Shown here one piece after another: positions 1 through 7,809 of a stretch of 64,000 nt of DNA (position 1 is the first letter of the stretch; every line of letters begins with the position of its first letter). The notes beneath the pieces are model-generated. The model had not been told where the DNA came from and searched no databases. It saw nothing but the letters and a program-made list of their open reading frames with translations. This DNA is from Nitratireductor aquimarinus. Its GTDB lineage: Bacteria > Pseudomonadota > Alphaproteobacteria > Rhizobiales > Rhizobiaceae. The stretch lies in assembly GCF_017255295.1 (NCBI RefSeq), contig NZ_JAFKDE010000015.1, forward strand, positions 1-64,000, given 5' to 3'. Position numbers and translations under genes: made by a program.

Positions 1-54
1 ATGCTCCTTCAAGATGCCAATGATCTGTTCTTCTGAGAACCGTGACCGTTTCAT
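1..54 (-). CDS. IS3-family transposase OrfA, N-terminal 18 residues (partial)
   Basis: The minus-strand frame starts at 54 and reads MKRSRFSEEQIIGILKEH, the familiar start of IS3-family OrfA proteins, where a helix-turn-helix region binds the IS ends. A GGAGAC ribosome site lies 5 nt upstream. Only the first 18 codons are in the window. In this family OrfA is usually fused by programmed frameshifting to the OrfB integrase domain, but that part is not visible here. Confidence 0.85.
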   Translation of the reverse strand, partial: MKRSRFSEEQIIGILKEH

Positions 55-119
55 TGCCTGTCTCCTTCGTTGAGGAACAGGCTAACCCAAAATCGGGAAC
101 ATCTCAGGGGAGCAGGTCA
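1..119 (-). mobile_element. End of an IS3-family insertion sequence (runs off the window)
   Basis: Read on the minus strand, the segment starts with a TGACCTGCTCCCC-type terminal sequence at 119, has a short leader with a GGAGAC ribosome site, and then opens a transposase OrfA typical of IS3 elements. The outer end at 119 abruptly interrupts the integrase frame that comes from 256, which fixes the junction. The other end and most of the element lie outside the window, so the IS group and any target duplication cannot be determined. Confidence 0.75.
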
Positions 120-256
120 CCCGCTTTCAAGGAAAGCCTGCGCCTCTTTGCGTGTAGCAAAGCTCTTGTAGGCGTATCCGGACTTGGTTGACCTGTCGGA
201 ATAGCGAACTTGATAGGTGGTGCCTTTGGCCCCTTTTCTTTTTCTAATATCGGACA
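119..256 (-). pseudogene. Tyrosine integrase, N-terminal fragment truncated by IS insertion
   Basis: The minus-strand frame from ATG at 256 encodes about 46 residues, beginning MSDIRKRKGAKGTTYQVRY and continuing with a YAYKSFATRKEAQAF segment. This matches the arm-type DNA-binding N-terminus of phage or ICE tyrosine integrases: a basic start, a TYQVRY strand, and a K-F-x-T-x-K-E-A-x-x-F helix. The frame hits a TGA made by the terminal bases of the IS at 117-119. The catalytic domain is therefore separated or lost, and the product should be inactive. It is not a copy of the integrase at 1259-2377. Confidence 0.75.
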
Positions 257-301
257 TTCGAATATTATTGTATTATATATTACAGAACACAAAGTATTAA
301 T

Positions 302-526
302 TCAGTTTTTCTCAGCTTCTATATGCAACTCGCGATATATGCGCACAAGCGTACCGCGCTCTATTTTCAGACGCCCTTCAATCGGATCGACGAAGAATGG
401 CAATTTACGTTTGCCGTGAGCGTCCTTGTCGGCAGCGCGCTTCATCTGCCGTTCGCTGAGGTCAACGCCCATTTCTGAGAGCAATGCGCGGGCTTCGTTC
501 AGGTCGATGTAACAAGGTAGCTTCAT
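302..526 (-). CDS. Small protein of the left element, possibly an excisionase-like DNA-binding protein
   Basis: 74 residues from ATG 526, with AGGAGG placed 5 nt upstream; an in-frame TTG at 529 is too close to that site. It lies 9 nt after the stop of the 536-814 gene and just before the truncated integrase, so the three genes look co-transcribed. The segment SERQMKRAADKDAHGKRKLP, followed by F-F-V-D-P-x-x-G-R-L, resembles the recognition helix and wing of small MerR/excisionase-like folds. That reading is inference; I do not recognise a named family. Confidence 0.6.
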   Translation of the reverse strand: MKLPCYIDLNEARALLSEMGVDLSERQMKRAADKDAHGKRKLPFFVDPIEGRLKIERGTLVRIYRELHIEAEKN

Positions 527-535
527 CAAGGCCTC

Positions 536-814
536 CTATAGATCGTAGTCTTTGCAGGCTGGCCGATAATGGTGGGTGTCGAGATAATGCACGCTGCCTC
601 CGGTTGGACGGATCACGTTCAGCTGCTCGCCATATTCGTTGGTGGCGATGATTTTGAGGCGTGAGCCGCGCACATACTGGATATTGTAAATGTCGCGAAG
701 CGCGTGAACGTCTTCGAGAACCGCATGCGCCAGCTCTTGAATGCTGATTGTTCCTAACGCAGCATAGTTCACAGTAAGGCCGTGCAGACCGAATGTATTT
801 TTCCCTTTGCTCAT
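536..814 (-). CDS. Hypothetical protein of the left element
   Basis: 92 residues starting MSKGKNTFGLHGLTVNY at ATG 814, with a strong GGAGGTAGGA ribosome site directly upstream. The frame is open further upstream to 1006, but that extension lacks a ribosome site and runs into the promoter area of the divergent HTH gene, so I use the short form. There is no signal peptide or membrane segment. The middle (ISIQELAHAVLEDVHALRD) is likely helical. Function is not recognisable; it is probably element-specific cargo or a control protein. Confidence 0.6.
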   Translation of the reverse strand: MSKGKNTFGLHGLTVNYAALGTISIQELAHAVLEDVHALRDIYNIQYVRGSRLKIIATNEYGEQLNVIRPTGGSVHYLDTHHYRPACKDYDL

Positions 815-977
815 TCCTACCTCCAAGCGAAGCGGCACCCCTCTCTCCATAATACAACTAATAGTTGTATATACATACGGATGTATTCTAAGGGCGCAGG
901 CGGTGACCAATGCGTGCTCACGCCCTTCTCGGCGTCTGCTGCGATGCTGCGCGCAGCACTCAGCGAAAGCCGACGTC

Positions 978-1262
978 ATGGAATTACGAACGAAACTGCT
1001 ATTCACCTACGAGGAAGCGGCTGCCGCACTCGCAATGTCGCGGGCGGCCCTGCGCGATCTCGTCTACAAAGGGCGTGGCCCAATCGTAACGAAGATCGGT
1101 CGCAGAACGTTCTTCGCGCTGAGTGACCTCGAAGCCTTCGTCACCAAACACCGGGTTCTAACGGGACCGGTTATTGAACACCACGTCGAACGGTCGCGCC
1201 GCAAGCGTGGCCGCCCGACTATCGCTGAAATGATGCAATCCCAATCCGTTGTCCTGCACTAG
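978..1262 (+). CDS. HTH (excisionase/AlpA-like) DNA-binding protein
   Basis: 94 residues. Residues 10-55 (FTYEEAAAALAMSRAALRDL, then a turn, then G-R-R-T-F-F-A-L-S-D-L-E-A-F) form the HTH_17 fold used by excisionases and AlpA-type regulators. The basic tail includes RSRRKRGRP. It is divergent from the 536-814 operon and convergent with the integrase, overlapping the integrase stop by 4 nt. This arrangement suits an excisionase or a control protein of the element. The start at 978 has only a weak ribosome site, so a slightly longer N-terminus is possible. Confidence 0.7.
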   Translation: MELRTKLLFTYEEAAAALAMSRAALRDLVYKGRGPIVTKIGRRTFFALSDLEAFVTKHRVLTGPVIEHHVERSRRKRGRPTIAEMMQSQSVVLH

Positions 1263-2377
1263 CCCGATTGCGCTGCCTGTGCCACTTTCCCTGCGCCACC
1301 GAGCTTGGCGAGTTCGTCGGCAAGATGCTCGGTGGTCAGGTTAGCGTAGCGCTTAACCGACTTCGGGTCCTTATGCCCCGTCTGGGCCATCACCTGAACC
1401 ATCGACCAACCTGCCTCGAATAGGCTCGATGTGCGCTCGTGCCGGGCGTCGTGAAGCCGGAAGTGCGGAACACCGGCGCGCTCCCGTGCCCGGTTGAATG
1501 CAAGGCGGAGGGCATTCGCTGTGATTGGGAACACCCGGTCGTTGTCATTGGCTGCGCCGCTCATGCTACGGAGCTGGTCAAAAACCTCCACGGCGCGGGG
1601 CGATAAGGCAACCGGATGGTCAATGACCGTTTGGGGGGGGCGGCTGTTCTTGACCCCGCGCAAGAGTGCTCTGCGAGCCGCGATGTCCACGTCCTTCCAT
1701 TCAAGCCGCAGCAGATTGCCGCGCCGCGCGCCTGTCTCGAATGCTAACTCCACAAACGGCCGGAGCCACTTGACACGGGAGTTAGCGCAGGCGTCGAGAA
1801 AGCGCTCGATCTCCTGTGGTGACAACCTGATATCACGCTCGTCGTTGACGGCCGGACGCTTCACGTCGTCAGTGTTGACCGGATTGACCAAAATGCCGAG
1901 ACGGCGCTTGCGGTAATCGATCACGCGCTTGATGAGTGTGAGTTCGCGGCGAACGGTTCCCGGCGCTATTGTTTTGGGCGGCTTGCTCGACTTCTTGCCC
2001 CTGCTCACGGTCTGTCTCAGGCGACGATCACGATAGGCTTCAAAATGCTCCGGCGTCAGGTTTGCGACGGCATAGGAGCACAACTCCTTTTCCTCCCGCA
2101 GAAGGCGCTTAAGGCGTGCACGTTCCGCAACGCGGGAGTCTTCTCCAGGGCGCTGGGCCGTGACCTCCCGCAGGTAGATTTCAATGAGATCGGCCAGCGT
2201 CGTGCTTTGCGCGGCGCTCTGGTCGATGAACTGGCCCCGGTCCATTTCGGACTCGACCTTTCGTGCCCAGGCCTGCGCGTCCTTCTTGGTTCGGAAGGTT
2301 GCGCTCTGGTTCGGCCAGCCTTTGCGCCGGATTTGTACCGCCCACTGGTAAGGGCCTTTTTCGCGGATACTCGCCAT
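1259..2377 (-). CDS. Site-specific tyrosine recombinase (integrase) of the tRNA-Arg element
   Basis: 372 residues. The N-terminal 50 residues resemble an arm-binding domain ([16 protein letters not shown]), residues 55-165 a core-binding SAM-like domain, and 185-355 the catalytic domain. Visible catalytic residues are Arg in TGARRG (about 218), His309 and Arg312 in HDARH, His335 in TGHKD and the nucleophile Tyr344 in KRYANL. HDARH replaces the commoner HDLRH, but His and Arg are kept. The gene starts 112 nt from the 3' end of tRNA-Arg, the usual place for an integrase that uses the tRNA 3' end as attachment site. It appears intact. Confidence 0.92.
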   Translation of the reverse strand: MASIREKGPYQWAVQIRRKGWPNQSATFRTKKDAQAWARKVESEMDRGQFIDQSAAQSTTLADLIEIYLREVTAQRPGEDSRVAERARLKRLLREEKELCSYAVANLTPEHFEAYRDRRLRQTVSRGKKSSKPPKTIAPGTVRRELTLIKRVIDYRKRRLGILVNPVNTDDVKRPAVNDERDIRLSPQEIERFLDACANSRVKWLRPFVELAFETGARRGNLLRLEWKDVDIAARRALLRGVKNSRPPQTVIDHPVALSPRAVEVFDQLRSMSGAANDNDRVFPITANALRLAFNRARERAGVPHFRLHDARHERTSSLFEAGWSMVQVMAQTGHKDPKSVKRYANLTTEHLADELAKLGGAGKVAQAAQSG

Positions 2378-2488
2378 CTGGATCGCTCCCGTGCTGTGAC
2401 GGGTGTGCCAAATGTGTGCCAGAAAATCGTGAGCACGGTCTGGTCACGCCAGACGCATCATGCAAAATATTGATTTTCATGGGGTTTT

Positions 2489-2565
<77 letters not shown>

Positions 2566-2868
2566 TGGCCGTGGCGGAGGCGGCGAAGCGCCAGCGCGTC
2601 GCTTTCATAGCCGAAGCATTCGCATGCATCAACGATGAAATGAATGTTCCGGCAATCCGATTGAAAAGTCGGGGCAGGGCGCGTGGATTTTCTCAATCCG
2701 CGTGGGACGGGCTGACCGACAGTCGTTTCCTCGATGCAGGAAGCAGTGTCAGCATTCCTGTTCGGGCGTTTGAGCGTTGACCAAGAAACGGAAGCCGGTT
2801 TTCGGGCATTCCGGTGTCCGGTTGATCGTTCAACTTGCCCTTGGCGCGCCCAAACGGACGGTGGCGAT
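2566..2868. other. Intergenic, no gene recognised
   Basis: About 300 bp between the tRNA-Arg 5' end and the GntR gene stop. It must contain the tRNA promoter near 2570-2620. I see no convincing coding frame, hairpin terminator or repeat; the open frames here are antisense extensions from neighbours. Confidence 0.5.
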
Positions 2869-3573
2869 CTAGCGCTCGGCCTGTTCCATCATCATGAAGT
2901 CAACCAGCCGGTCGGGGTCGCAGATGTGGCGGCGCATTTCGGTGGCTGCGCGGGCGCCGTCGCCGGCCTCGATTGCTTCGAGGATCACCGCATGCTCGTT
3001 ATGCGACTGGCGCATGCGGTCGAGACGGCGCAGAAGCCAGCGGCGGTAGGGGGCGAGCTTGGTGCGAAGCCCCTCCAGCTGCTCCAGCAGATAGGGATTG
3101 CCCGCGCCTCGATAGATAGCCTGGTGGAACTGGAAGTTCAGCCGGTCGAAACCATCCCGGTCGCCGGCATCCACGATGGCCGCCGTTTCCTCGTGTATGG
3201 AGCGCAGCTGCTCGATCTGCTGCTGGTTCATGCGCCGCGCCGCGCATTCGGCGGCGAAGGATTCGAGCCCGGACAAAACCTCGAACATCTGCGCCAGGTT
3301 CTGCGCCGTGAGCGAGCGCACGATGGCGCTGCGGCGCGGGCGAAGCTCGATCAGACGCTCCACGCCAAGCCTGCGCAGCGCTTCGCGGATCGGCGTGCGC
3401 GACACGCCAAAACGCTCCGCAAGCCGGCGCTCGTCCAGCTCGTCGCCCGGCCTGATAACGCCGTCGATGATTTCCTGTTCAAGTTGCCGCGCCAGCCCCT
3501 CGGCCAGCGGCTTGTCGTCGGAAACAGTCCTGTGCCTTGCCGTCACCTTGCACCCGCCACCTTGCACCCGCAT
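2869..3573 (-). CDS. GntR-family (FadR/FCD type) transcriptional regulator
   Basis: 234 residues. A winged HTH occupies about residues 20-85 (ERRLAERFGVSRTPIREALR, the GntR signature) and an all-helical FCD ligand domain about 95-225. The FCD metal or ligand site is suggested by NFQFHQAI, HNEHAVILEAI and a late MRRHI. It is divergent from the TRAP operon with 140 bp between, and a good palindrome lies near the operon promoter. Regulators of this type usually repress nearby carboxylate catabolism genes and release DNA on binding the substrate. A GTG at 3546 is an alternative start. The ligand is unknown. Confidence 0.88.
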   Translation of the reverse strand: MRVQGGGCKVTARHRTVSDDKPLAEGLARQLEQEIIDGVIRPGDELDERRLAERFGVSRTPIREALRRLGVERLIELRPRRSAIVRSLTAQNLAQMFEVLSGLESFAAECAARRMNQQQIEQLRSIHEETAAIVDAGDRDGFDRLNFQFHQAIYRGAGNPYLLEQLEGLRTKLAPYRRWLLRRLDRMRQSHNEHAVILEAIEAGDGARAATEMRRHICDPDRLVDFMMMEQAER

Positions 3574-3613
3574 CCATACCCGGTTTCGAATCTCTTGGCC
3601 CTTCTTCCGGCTA

Positions 3614-3643
3614 TTGACAAGCCGGAGCGCCCCAAACTACGTT
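3614..3643 (+). promoter_or_regulatory. Candidate promoter of the TRAP/decarboxylase operon
   Basis: A perfect TTGACA at 3614-3619 is followed after 18 nt by TACGTT at 3638-3643, a weak -10. It lies about 70 nt upstream of the first gene and directly before the palindromic operator. The assignment is by eye. Confidence 0.45.
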
Positions 3644-3644
3644 T

Positions 3645-3668
3645 TGGTATACCAGATTTAATATCTGG
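3645..3668 (+). promoter_or_regulatory. Candidate GntR operator (overlapping palindromes)
   Basis: TGGTATACCA at 3645-3654 is a perfect 10 bp palindrome of the TGGTNNACCA type typical for FCD-class GntR regulators. It overlaps a second inverted repeat, CCAGAT-N5-ATCTGG, at 3652-3668. Both lie at or just after the predicted transcription start of the TRAP operon, which would suit repression by the divergent GntR protein. Confidence 0.55.
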
Positions 3669-3713
3669 TGTTCAAATGGGAGCGAGAGCCGGGAAACCGG
3701 CGGGAGGAGATTT

Positions 3714-4703
3714 ATGAACAGATTCATGGCGGCAGCGCTTGCCTGCGCCGCTTCGGTCATCGCCGTGGAGGCGGCGTCGGCCGAAACCGTTCTGCGGCTC
3801 AGCCATTCCTACACCGATGGCGACACACGCGATCTGTGGGCCGATCGAATCGCCGAAATCGTGGCCGAGAAGACCGGTGGCGAGGTGAAGGTCGAGGTCT
3901 ATCCCAACCAGCAGCTCGGCAAGGCGCGGGCGCAGGCCGATTTCGTGGCGCGCGACCGGATCGATATGGCGATCTACCCGCTGCCCTGGCTCTCGGGAAA
4001 AGTGCCGATGGCGGAAATCGGCGCACTTCCGGGCCTCGTCGCTTCCCCGCAGGACGGGCTGGTGTGGCGCGAGCGGGCGATCTGGCCGATGCTGGAGGAG
4101 GCAGTGTCGGAAGCAGGTCTGGTGTTCGCCGGCGGTGGCTGGGCCATGGGCACGATCGGCAACAAGGGCGAGGCAATCGTCCTGCCCGAGGATCTGAAGG
4201 GCCACAAGGTGAGGGGACTTGGCAAGGCCACCGAGATCATGATGAACGGCTATGGCGCGACGATTACATCGCTGCCAGCGTCCGAAATCTACCAGTCGCT
4301 GCAGACCGGTGTTCTGAGCGGGGTGCTGACGATCTATGCGTCCTTTGAAGGGTACAATCTGCAGGAGGTGATCGATCACCTGATGGTCGGGCCGGGTTTT
4401 GTGGGCGCGATGCATTCGGTGCTTCTGTCGCCGGGCGTGGAAGAAAAGATCGGCGAGGCGCATTACGCAGCCCTTCTTGAGGCGATTGCCGAATCCGAGG
4501 CCTGGTTCGCCGACCAGACAATCGCGGACAACAGGCAGATTGCCGATGCCTTCCGGGAGGCCGGTGTCAGCGTGCACGAGCTCACGGAAGAGCAGGTGGC
4601 GCAGTGGCATGATGCGGCGCGTGAGCACGCCTGGGCCTATTTCCGGGAAAGCGTGCCCAATGGCGATGCCGTTCTGAAGGCGGTGGACCAGCCGCGGCAA
4701 TGA
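3714..4703 (+). CDS. TRAP transporter substrate-binding protein (DctP family)
   Basis: 329 residues with a Sec signal peptide of about 23 residues ending in an ASA cleavage motif before ETVLRLSHSY. The mature protein has the DctP fold pattern, including the start of the first lobe, the region IAEIVAEKTGGEVKVEVYPN, and a late Gly-rich segment. It would bind a carboxylate in the periplasm and hand it to the DctQ and DctM membrane proteins encoded next. A GGAGGAG ribosome site precedes ATG 3714. Its stop overlaps the dctQ start by 4 nt. The substrate cannot be read from the sequence; neighbouring enzymes suggest a malonate-like or hydroxy acid. Confidence 0.9.
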   Translation: MNRFMAAALACAASVIAVEAASAETVLRLSHSYTDGDTRDLWADRIAEIVAEKTGGEVKVEVYPNQQLGKARAQADFVARDRIDMAIYPLPWLSGKVPMAEIGALPGLVASPQDGLVWRERAIWPMLEEAVSEAGLVFAGGGWAMGTIGNKGEAIVLPEDLKGHKVRGLGKATEIMMNGYGATITSLPASEIYQSLQTGVLSGVLTIYASFEGYNLQEVIDHLMVGPGFVGAMHSVLLSPGVEEKIGEAHYAALLEAIAESEAWFADQTIADNRQIADAFREAGVSVHELTEEQVAQWHDAAREHAWAYFRESVPNGDAVLKAVDQPRQ

Positions 4704-5296
4704 ACGCGCTCGATGAAGCAAAGTCAGATTATGGCGGTGCGCCCGAAGGGGCGCCCGCAGCGCAGTCGCCGTTCCTGAAGCTGCTTTTCAGGGTGCGTGC
4801 AGTGCTGCACCGCGTGTCGGCCGCCGCAGCCATGGTGTCGGCGGTCGGCGTCGTGGTGGCGTCCGTGGTCATTACCTGGGCCGTGTTTGCGCGCGGCCTG
4901 CTTGGCGTCAACACGATCTGGGAGCTGGAATTCAGCGTCTACCTCCTGATCTATGCGGCCTTCCTGTCGGCGGCCTTTACCGATCGCAGCGGCGGTCAGA
5001 TCAGCGTCCAGATTCTTGCCGGATATCTGAAGGGCCGCGCCGCGCGGGCGCACACCGCCCTGCTTGAGTTCCTGGCGCTCTGTCTTTTCGTGCTGGTCAC
5101 CTATTCCGGCTGGAACATGTTTCTCCATTCCTGGGAAACCGGCTGGCGCTCGGAAACCCTGTGGGGGCCGCCGCTCTGGGTGCCGCATCTGGCGATCCCG
5201 CTCGGCGGAACGCTTCTGGTCATGTCGCTGGCAGTGGATCTGACGATCCGGCTGTGCGGCGGGCGGCTTGATGTGCCGCAGGGAGGGCATCACTGA
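4700..5296 (+). CDS. TRAP transporter small permease (DctQ family)
   Basis: 198 residues with four predicted membrane helices at about 45-65, 75-95, 115-135 and 155-175. DctQ proteins pair with the large permease and are needed for Na+-driven uptake. The N-terminal 35 residues are cytosolic and poorly conserved. The start overlaps dctP (ATGA), and the stop overlaps the dctM start by 1 nt, so translation is coupled. Confidence 0.88.
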   Translation: MNALDEAKSDYGGAPEGAPAAQSPFLKLLFRVRAVLHRVSAAAAMVSAVGVVVASVVITWAVFARGLLGVNTIWELEFSVYLLIYAAFLSAAFTDRSGGQISVQILAGYLKGRAARAHTALLEFLALCLFVLVTYSGWNMFLHSWETGWRSETLWGPPLWVPHLAIPLGGTLLVMSLAVDLTIRLCGGRLDVPQGGHH

Positions 5297-6624
5297 TGGA
5301 TCCGGTCACGCTTGCCTTCGTATCGGTTGGCATTCTTCTTCTTCTCATTCTGGCAGGGCTGCCCATCGGCTATGCGCTGCTGGGCGCGATGGTGGCCTCT
5401 TCCGTTATGGTGGGGGAGCCGCGGGAACTGCTCTACATCGCGGAAACGGCCTTCCAGTCGCTCGATTCCATCGAGCTGGTGGCATTGCCCATGTTCATCT
5501 TCATGGGCGCGGTGGTGGCGGTCAGTCCGGCCGGCGCGGATATCTATTCCGCCCTGAGCAGGCTTCTGCCCGTGCCGGGCGGTCTTGGCATGTCGACCAT
5601 TGCCGGCTGCGCCATGTTCTCGGCCATTTCCGGGTCGTCACCGGCCACGGTGGCGGCGATGGGCTCGTCGGGCGTGCCGGAAATGCTGGCGCGGCGTTAT
5701 CCGCCGGGGCTCGCCTGCGGCATCGTCGTCGGTGGTGGAACGCTGGGCATCCTCATCCCGCCATCCATCGTGCTTCTGCTTTATGGCGTGGTGACGAAAA
5801 CCTCCATTGGTCAGCTCTTTCTTGCCGGCATTCTGCCGGGGCTGATGCTGGTGGCGCTGTTCTCGCTCTACACCTGGTTCGTCATGTGGCGGCACCTGAA
5901 GCGGCTGACGCCCGGGCAGCGCGCAGAATTCGAAGCACTGGGCGCAGAGCGCGCGGCGAATGGCGGGAATGGCAGCTTTGGGCGTGTCATTCCGTTCTTC
6001 GCGCTGATGGCCGGCATCATGCTGGCGCTCTATGGCGGCTGGGCCACGCCTTCCGAAATCGCCGCCGTGGGGGCCACCGCCTCCATCCTCCTGGTTCTGG
6101 TGATCTACCGGATCACGAGCTGGTCGGTATGGCGCGAGCTTTTGCTCAAGACGGTGCAGGACACGTCGATGATCCTCATCATCGCCGCCTTCGCCTACAC
6201 GTTCTCGCAGTTTCTCGCCTTCCACGATGTCGTTTCCGCGATCACCAGCCTGCTGGTCGATGCGTTCGACAATCGCTGGGTGACGCTGTTTGCCCTGTGG
6301 TGCGTGATGCTGGTTCTGGGCTGCTTCCTGCCGCCCTTTGCCATCGTCGTGATCGTGGCGCCCATGTTCCTGCCCTTCGTGCTCAGCGCCGGTTTCGACC
6401 CGGTCTGGTTCGGCGTCTTCGTGACCCTGAACATGGAGATGGGCTGCATCACACCGCCTCTGGGCATCAATCTGTTCGTGGTCAAGGCCATCGCCCGCAA
6501 GGTCGACATGCGCGAGATCATGATGGGTTCGCTGCCCTTCCTGGCGATCCTGGGCATCGGCACGCTGCTGATCACCCTGTTTCCAGAGATCGTCCTTTTC
6601 CTACCTTCGCAGATGATGAGATAA
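5296..6624 (+). CDS. TRAP transporter large permease (DctM family)
   Basis: 442 residues, about 12 membrane helices, the usual DctM length. It is the transport channel that couples substrate entry to sodium. Family-typical stretches are the FIFMGAVVAVSP region, the GSSPATVAAMGSSGVPEML segment, and GCITPPLGINLFV near the C-terminus. Third gene of the operon, 1 nt overlap with dctQ and 2 nt before the next gene. Together with the binding protein it forms a complete TRAP system. Confidence 0.93.
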   Translation: MDPVTLAFVSVGILLLLILAGLPIGYALLGAMVASSVMVGEPRELLYIAETAFQSLDSIELVALPMFIFMGAVVAVSPAGADIYSALSRLLPVPGGLGMSTIAGCAMFSAISGSSPATVAAMGSSGVPEMLARRYPPGLACGIVVGGGTLGILIPPSIVLLLYGVVTKTSIGQLFLAGILPGLMLVALFSLYTWFVMWRHLKRLTPGQRAEFEALGAERAANGGNGSFGRVIPFFALMAGIMLALYGGWATPSEIAAVGATASILLVLVIYRITSWSVWRELLLKTVQDTSMILIIAAFAYTFSQFLAFHDVVSAITSLLVDAFDNRWVTLFALWCVMLVLGCFLPPFAIVVIVAPMFLPFVLSAGFDPVWFGVFVTLNMEMGCITPPLGINLFVVKAIARKVDMREIMMGSLPFLAILGIGTLLITLFPEIVLFLPSQMMR

Positions 6625-6626
6625 CC

Positions 6627-7805
6627 ATGTTGCAGTCGCCTTCGGCACAAGCGCGCGCCATCACGCGCATCCAGAGCTACGCTCTCAACATACCAGCCGA
6701 GATCACGGCGGCGGGCGTGACCCGCAGTCTCGATCTCTCCGCCGTGGTCTGTACGGTGGAAACCGCCGATGGCCATGTGGGGCACGGATTTACCGCCATC
6801 ACCGAGGAACGCACCGTCGCCGAGGCCATTCGCGAAGTGGCGGCGCCCGCGCTGGAGGGCATGGACCCGCTGGCGATGGAGGCGATCTGGGAAAAGCTCT
6901 TCTGGCTCATGAGCCCGCGCGGCCAGACTGGCTATGCAGCGCATGCGATCTCCGCCGTCGACACGGCGCTGTGGGATCTGAAGGGAAAGATCCTCGGCCA
7001 GCCAGTGTGGCGGCTTCTGGGCGGCGCGCGCCGGGACGTGCCGGTCTATGTGACCTGCGGCTTCAATTTCCTCAGCATCGACCAGCTGGTGCAATCGGCG
7101 CAGTTCTGGGTGGATGCCGGCTTCAAGCGTCTCAAGATGACGGTGGCGCCCGAGGCGACCCGCCGCCGCGATGTGGTCGACGTTGCCGAAATGATTGCGG
7201 AGGATGCGCGCCGGGTGGCCGCAGTGCGTGAGGCGGTCGGGCCGGAAGTGCAGCTTTTCATCGACGCAAACTGCAATCTCGATCCGCACAGCGCGTTCAA
7301 ACTGGCGCAGGCGGTTGCGCCCTACAGGGTCGACTTCTTCGAGGAGCCGCTTTTGAAAAACGACATCGGCTGGCTTGCGGATCTGCGCCGGCGCTGCCCG
7401 GTGCCGCTGGCAGGCGGGCAGAATGAAGGGCTTTCCTACCGTTTCCGCGATCTGCTGGTCGAGAAATGCGTCGACGTTTTGCAGCCGAATGTGGTGATCG
7501 GCGGTGGTTTTACGCAGGCCCAGAAAATCGCGGCGATGGCCGACGCCTTCGCAACGCCCATCGCCAATGGCGGCGGCTGGCCGTTCCACAATGCGCATCT
7601 GCATGCCGGTGTGTCGAATGGCGGGCTGGTCGAGTATCACGTGCCGGCGGTCAATGTGTGCGAGAAGATCTTCACCGGGCTACAGAAGCCGGAACGCGGC
7701 AGGATGAGCCTTTCAGAACGCCCGGGCCTCGGCTTCGATCTGAACATGGAGGCAGTCGAGGCGTTCGCTGCGAGACCGTCGGCTGCCGGTCATGGCAAGG
7801 GGTGA
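6627..7805 (+). CDS. Mandelate racemase/muconate lactonizing (enolase superfamily) enzyme, atypical active site
   Basis: 392 residues. Capping domain about 10-135 and barrel about 140-370. Superfamily landmarks are present: AISAVDTALWDLKGK (about 108-121), Asp213 in FIDAN and Glu239/240 in FFEEP. Two canonical positions look changed. The KxK base motif reads KMT (170-172), and the GGEN third metal ligand reads GGQN (263-266). The C-terminal side is His-rich (WPFHNAHLH). The enzyme would act on the alpha-carbon of a carboxylate (racemisation, dehydration or cycloisomerisation), but these changes argue against assigning a known activity. It begins 2 nt after dctM and is followed at once by the decarboxylase-like gene. 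Confidence 0.85.
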   Translation: MLQSPSAQARAITRIQSYALNIPAEITAAGVTRSLDLSAVVCTVETADGHVGHGFTAITEERTVAEAIREVAAPALEGMDPLAMEAIWEKLFWLMSPRGQTGYAAHAISAVDTALWDLKGKILGQPVWRLLGGARRDVPVYVTCGFNFLSIDQLVQSAQFWVDAGFKRLKMTVAPEATRRRDVVDVAEMIAEDARRVAAVREAVGPEVQLFIDANCNLDPHSAFKLAQAVAPYRVDFFEEPLLKNDIGWLADLRRRCPVPLAGGQNEGLSYRFRDLLVEKCVDVLQPNVVIGGGFTQAQKIAAMADAFATPIANGGGWPFHNAHLHAGVSNGGLVEYHVPAVNVCEKIFTGLQKPERGRMSLSERPGLGFDLNMEAVEAFAARPSAAGHGKG

Positions 7806-7809
7806 GGGG

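Noticed and set aside
1-1260. Second att copy for the tRNA-Arg element inside the window
   Set aside because: No repeat of the tRNA 3' sequence occurs left of the integrase, so the other end is outside the window.
2734-3717. Long open frame on the plus strand over the GntR gene
   Set aside because: Antisense to a well-supported GntR protein; product lacks any recognisable domain and has the composition of a shadow frame.
5268-6626. N-terminal extension of the enolase-like protein
   Set aside because: It is the dctM gene in another frame; the true start is ATG 6627, 2 nt after the dctM stop.
7792-7809. Earlier ATG for the decarboxylase-like gene
   Set aside because: It lies inside the upstream gene; GAGGGG before 7810 and the length of AMDase before its IGMIVPP motif favour 7810.
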